Source: Bdellovibrionales bacterium (GTDB lineage Bacteria > Bdellovibrionota > Bdellovibrionia > Bdellovibrionales > JAMPXM01). Taken from it: a stretch of 9,487 nt of DNA. Position numbers and translations under genes: made by a program. The stretch lies in NCBI GenBank assembly GCA_005792225.1, contig SXSP01000422.1, forward strand, positions 1 to 9,487. Reading direction: 5' to 3'. Under the pieces are notes generated by a model. The model searched no databases and was not told the DNA's origin. It saw only the letters and a program-made list of their open reading frames with translations. Positions 7,460 to 9,487 of the stretch are shown here, piece by piece; positions within the stretch are counted from its first letter, which is position 1, and the number at the start of each line of letters is the position of its first letter.

Positions 7460-7965
7460 TTCGACCTCCGGAACGTGCGGGAGCGGGACGACGTGCGCTT
7501 ATCGATTGCGTGCGAAAGGTACTGATTCAAAGTAATTTCGAGAATGTGGCCTCCAGAACGGGGACGGCACTGAACGATCTCGATGCAGGATTGAATTTTC
7601 TCGTTTGTCGCAAAGTTGCCGATTGAATCAAGAGGCATCTCGAGGCCGAGTTCAAGGTCCAAACGGTTTGCGGGTTTCGTCGTCTTGATGCTCTCGCCGT
7701 TTAAGCAGGCGCCTAGCTTCGGCGTGTTGCCGAGAATATCTTTATCACGGCAGTAGAGTGCGAGGTCCATGAAATCGAGCGCGCGAACTTTTGTGATTTT
7801 GTTCGCGAGCACGTGAATGGAGGAGTCGGTGACCTTCTCCTGGCTCGCGGAATTCTTGTAAATCAAACCTATTTGAAGCGTCGAAAACGCAACGATTCCG
7901 AAGATTGCAACTGCGATCAGAACCGGCACTAAACCGATACCGCGATGATTCGCGATGATTTTCAT
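7453..7965 (-). CDS. Prepilin-like protein with non-canonical leader (PilV-like)
   Basis: The predicted protein is 170 aa from the ATG at 7965. A short basic leader MKIIANHRG is followed by IGLVPVLIAVAIFGIVAFS, a pilin-type hydrophobic helix. Cleavage after Gly9 aligns IGLVPV with the usual FTLIEV, which puts Pro in place of the conserved Glu +5. The exported part has Cys in ALYCRD, GACLNG, QSCIEI and VQCRP, and a strongly basic C-terminal tail rich in Arg and Ser. Its small size, first position and VLIAVAIFGI helix resemble PilV-type minor pilins. The ATG is preceded by AGGT with 6 nt spacing. A TTG codon one triplet upstream is a less likely start. It is the promoter-proximal gene of the operon; its stop overlaps the next gene's GTG. 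Confidence 0.75.
   Translation of the reverse strand: MKIIANHRGIGLVPVLIAVAIFGIVAFSTLQIGLIYKNSASQEKVTDSSIHVLANKITKVRALDFMDLALYCRDKDILGNTPKLGACLNGESIKTTKPANRLDLELGLEMPLDSIGNFATNEKIQSCIEIVQCRPRSGGHILEITLNQYLSHAIDKRTSSRSRTFRRSKW
7464..7469 (-). promoter_or_regulatory. Ribosome binding site fixing the GTG start at 7459
   Basis: GGAGGT on the minus strand lies 4 nt before the GTG, inside the last codons of the upstream gene. It supports the 7-bp overlap and translational coupling within the pilin operon. Confidence 0.65.
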
Positions 7966-8015
7966 CAATGGACCTACCCCGGAGCGCTCGCAGGCTGGTT
8001 TACGTCATTGATATC

Positions 8016-8044
8016 AGATTAGATTTTCGACAGTTTTTTCTCAA
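8016..8044 (-). promoter_or_regulatory. Candidate sigma-70 promoter of the prepilin-like operon
   Basis: On the minus strand TTGAGA (8044-8039, 5 of 6 to the -35 consensus) is followed after 17 bp by TAATCT, or after 15 bp by the better TCTAAT (8023-8018). An A-rich tract lies in the spacer. The region is about 50 nt upstream of the first pilin-like start. The -10 is ambiguous. Confidence 0.4.
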
Positions 8045-8056
8045 TATGATTCCCGT

Positions 8057-8080
8057 CCGCCCCGCTCTATAGCGAGGCGG
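8057..8080. other. GC-rich hairpin behind the DJ-1/PfpI gene
   Basis: Two 10-base arms (8057-8066 and 8071-8080) pair with one G-U wobble around a 4-base loop. It lies 14 bp after the stop of the DJ-1/PfpI gene and before the pilin promoter, so it may stop transcription or protect the 3' end. Read on the minus strand it is followed by ACGGGAATC rather than a T tract, so it is not a canonical intrinsic terminator. Confidence 0.45.
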
Positions 8081-8094
8081 AGAGGAGGAGAGTC

Positions 8095-8889
8095 TCAAAC
8101 TGAGACGGTCGTGAGAGAAGGAGAGGGCTCGCGCAGAGTCGCCGATTGCCGACGCTCGGCCATCAGCCTGCGACGCGGGCGAGAGAAGATCGCGAGCGTG
8201 ATCGCGATCAGCGCGAAAGCCGTTCGGAAAGACGGCCGGGGCATCCATCTCATGGCCGTGATCACGACCTGAGGAGGTCGATCGCGCTGGGGAGCCGACT
8301 CGAGAGCATTGGCGGCAATTCCCTGGCTAAGAGTCGAGTCGGAGTAGAAATCGACAATCGAGCGAGTGAAGACGGCGAGATCTTGCGGACCGCGACTCGT
8401 GAGGAGGTTTCGGTCCCAGACGACGTCCTGGTCCAGCCAAGTGGCGCCGGCGTGAACCAAGTCATCACGGATGCCGGGCCATGAAGTCAGAGTTCGCCCG
8501 TCCATCAGGCCGGCCGAGGCGAGAACCCAGGGCCCGTGGCAGAGTGAGGCGATCGGTTTAGAATCCTTATCGAAGGAGCGAACGAAGTTGCGAGCAGCGG
8601 CGGACTGACGAAGTAAATCAGGATTAATGAATCCACCCGGAATCAGGAGACCGTCGTAGTCGGCCGGGCTCGCCTCGCGAAGTGTTTTGTTCACGTGAAC
8701 GCGGCCGGCGGGTTCGTGCAGATTCACGCCTCGGATACGTCCGTGACGAAGTGAAACGATCTCCACTTCCGCGCCCGCGCGGCGCAAGGCTCGTACCGGC
8801 ACCGTGAGTTCCACCTTTTCAAATCCGTCTGCGGCCAAGACGGCGATTTTACGTCCCTTGAGTTTCTTCCTACCAAAAAGACCTAGCAT
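8095..8889 (-). CDS. DJ-1/PfpI (YhbO-like) family protein with C-terminal extension
   Basis: The predicted protein is 264 aa. Residues about 13-183 form a class I glutamine amidotransferase-like DJ-1/PfpI domain: KIAVLAADGFEKVELTVP with the conserved Glu27, DGLLIPGG at 79-86, the nucleophile elbow ASLCHGPW with Cys117-His118, LTSWPGIRDDL, and TSRGPQDLAVF near the domain end. The family includes stress-related deglycase-like or protease-like proteins; the precise reaction is disputed and not deducible here. After the domain there are about 80 extra residues with a hydrophobic stretch (TAFALIAITLAIF, about 223-235) between Arg-rich segments, which could be a membrane anchor. Usual family members end near 170-190 aa. 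The ATG at 8889 is preceded by GGAGGT with 3 nt spacing; the frame is open further upstream into the MITE but without a ribosome site. It is transcribed alone, with the hairpin at 8057-8080 behind it. Confidence 0.85.
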   Translation of the reverse strand: MLGLFGRKKLKGRKIAVLAADGFEKVELTVPVRALRRAGAEVEIVSLRHGRIRGVNLHEPAGRVHVNKTLREASPADYDGLLIPGGFINPDLLRQSAAARNFVRSFDKDSKPIASLCHGPWVLASAGLMDGRTLTSWPGIRDDLVHAGATWLDQDVVWDRNLLTSRGPQDLAVFTRSIVDFYSDSTLSQGIAANALESAPQRDRPPQVVITAMRWMPRPSFRTAFALIAITLAIFSRPRRRLMAERRQSATLREPSPSLTTVSV

Positions 8890-8983
8890 TCGACCTCCAC
8901 AGGTGAGTGAGGCCCCGAAGATAATCGCGGATTTGATAGGAGTTTTGTCGTCTGCTTGAAAAACAAGATTAGAGATAACCACT

Positions 8984-9188
8984 AACTGGTCCACTTGAGT
9001 GTTGTTGGGGCAGCCACGCACTCGTCTGCGGAATTGGGTGTGACGTCCGGTCGTTCATCGGGCCGCAGGACTTTCCTCTTTATTCGCACGTCCGCCGCCG
9101 GAGTCCGGCCAGCCGGCAAGCGACCGGATATCCTTTCACAGGCGTGCGATCGTGTGAGCGAACTCAACAACAATCAAAGGGACCAGTT
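8984..9188. mobile_element. MITE-like non-autonomous element, 205 bp, related to the insertion sequence
   Basis: Both ends match the insertion sequence. The left end AACTGGTCCACTTGAGTG continues as TTGTTGG and differs from the left end of the insertion sequence at two of the first 25 bases. The right end differs from the right end of the insertion sequence at one of the last 23 bases. The two ends pair with each other at 21 of 24 positions. The interior (about 9009-9164) is unlike the transposase gene and holds no credible ORF; it is GC-rich with small internal complementary stretches such as TCGCACG and CGTGCGA. No flanking direct repeat is visible (TAACCACT left, TGCTCCGC right). It lies between the divergent DJ-1/PfpI gene (start 95 bp away) and the right-edge gene (70 bp away) and could be mobilised in trans by the transposase at 4060-4950. 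Confidence 0.8.
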
Positions 9189-9203
9189 TGCTCCGCCCCC
9201 TTC

Positions 9204-9232
9204 TTCTCAGTGCGCCAAGCCCGCCTTACGAT
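9204..9232 (+). promoter_or_regulatory. Weak candidate promoter for the right-edge gene
   Basis: TTCTCA at 9204-9209 and TACGAT at 9227-9232 are 17 bp apart, each 4 of 6 to consensus, ending 25 bp before the ATG. It lies between the MITE and the gene, so the gene may not need MITE sequence for expression. The match is weak. Confidence 0.25.
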
Positions 9233-9257
9233 AAGAGCATCCCCTAGGAGTTTCCTC

Positions 9258-9487
9258 ATGAGAAATTGTCTCGCGGCGCTTTCTGCCTTGATGTTGGTTC
9301 ACTGTGTCTCGAATGATCACGTTCATGAAGAGGCTGCGCAAAAGGCGCGCGATCCCGCGGCTCAAGCTGTGCTCGATGGGAGCGGGTATAGTTACGATCC
9401 CGCGGATCGGTCGTGTGATGGATTTCCGCGTCTGAAGGTGCAGACGATGCCGGGAACGTGTCTCGGGCTCGTGATCGGTCGCGATCA
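9258..9487 (+). CDS. Probable lipoprotein, 5' part (runs off right edge); possible PQQ-type sugar dehydrogenase start
   Basis: An ATG at 9258 follows AGGAG with 7 nt spacing and the frame stays open for 76 codons to the window edge. The leader MRNCLAALSALMLVHC has a hydrophobic core followed by LVHC (Cys16), a non-classical lipobox, so lipid attachment is likely but not certain. After a polar linker rich in Ala, Asp and His comes SCDGFPRLKV, then QTMPGTCLGLVIG, with Cys53 and Cys68. This GFPRLxVxTxPGxCxGLV pattern recalls the start of exported PQQ-dependent glucose/sorbosone dehydrogenase-like proteins, but only from memory and too little sequence is present to be sure. It is divergent from the DJ-1/PfpI gene with the MITE between them. 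Confidence 0.7.
   Translation, partial: MRNCLAALSALMLVHCVSNDHVHEEAAQKARDPAAQAVLDGSGYSYDPADRSCDGFPRLKVQTMPGTCLGLVIGRD

Noticed and set aside
8057..8080. Intrinsic terminator for the DJ-1/PfpI gene
   Set aside because: The stem is good but no T tract follows it on the minus strand, and on the plus strand AGAGGAGG follows. Kept only as a hairpin.
4009..9188. Composite transposon made of the insertion sequence and the MITE, carrying the pilin operon and DJ-1 gene
   Set aside because: The outer ends are correctly oriented, but no direct repeat is visible at 4001-4008 versus 9189-9196, and the enclosed genes do not look like cargo. Possible but unsupported.
8995..9234. Open frame of 79 codons across the MITE
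   Set aside because: It starts inside the terminal repeat without a ribosome site, runs past the element end, and has no recognisable pattern.

Overview
The window looks like a chromosomal segment from a Gram-negative predatory or soil-type bacterium, most likely a member of the Bdellovibrionota or a related delta-like lineage. This is inferred from three things: a Tat-exported DUF1552 protein paired with a DUF1587/1595/1592/1588/1585 cytochrome-type protein; a run of prepilin-like proteins; and lipoprotein-like leaders with a non-classical Cys context (FQNC, LVHC). No taxonomic marker such as rRNA is present, so the assignment is tentative.

Layout from left to right: (1) The 5' part of a small secreted Cys-containing protein runs leftward off the window edge (1-307, minus). 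(2) A two-gene plus-strand operon (627-4006) encodes a probable lipid-anchored protein with one CxxCH haem motif and the planctomycete-type DUF1587-DUF1585 series, followed 5 bp later by a twin-arginine-exported DUF1552 protein. These families are usually found side by side. The first protein carries an extra beta-rich module inserted between its DUF1595-like and DUF1592 regions. (3) A complete insertion sequence (4009-4971) of the IS1/IS1595-like group has a single fused transposase ORF and inverted terminal repeats. It fills the whole space between the DUF1552 gene and the convergent next operon, and its last two bases form part of the stop codon of the gene on its right. (4) A minus-strand operon of three prepilin-like genes (7965 down to 4970) resembles the pilV-pilW-pilX order of type IV pilus minor pilins, with a candidate promoter at 8016-8044. 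(5) A minus-strand DJ-1/PfpI family gene (8095-8889) has an unusual C-terminal extension and a GC-rich hairpin behind it. (6) A 205-bp non-autonomous element (8984-9188) has ends nearly identical to those of the insertion sequence; it is a candidate MITE sitting in the divergent intergenic region. (7) The start of a plus-strand probable lipoprotein runs off the right edge (9258-9487).

How the parts work together: the left operon probably makes an envelope/periplasmic pair, one member haem-binding and the other Tat-exported. The minus operon probably makes minor pilins or pseudopilins for a type IV pilus-like machine. The mobile element and its MITE are the only clear accessory DNA. I saw no RNA gene, CRISPR array or defence system. 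The most unusual points are the insertion-sequence junctions, the paired MITE, the module inserted in the cytochrome-type protein, and the non-canonical pilin leaders.
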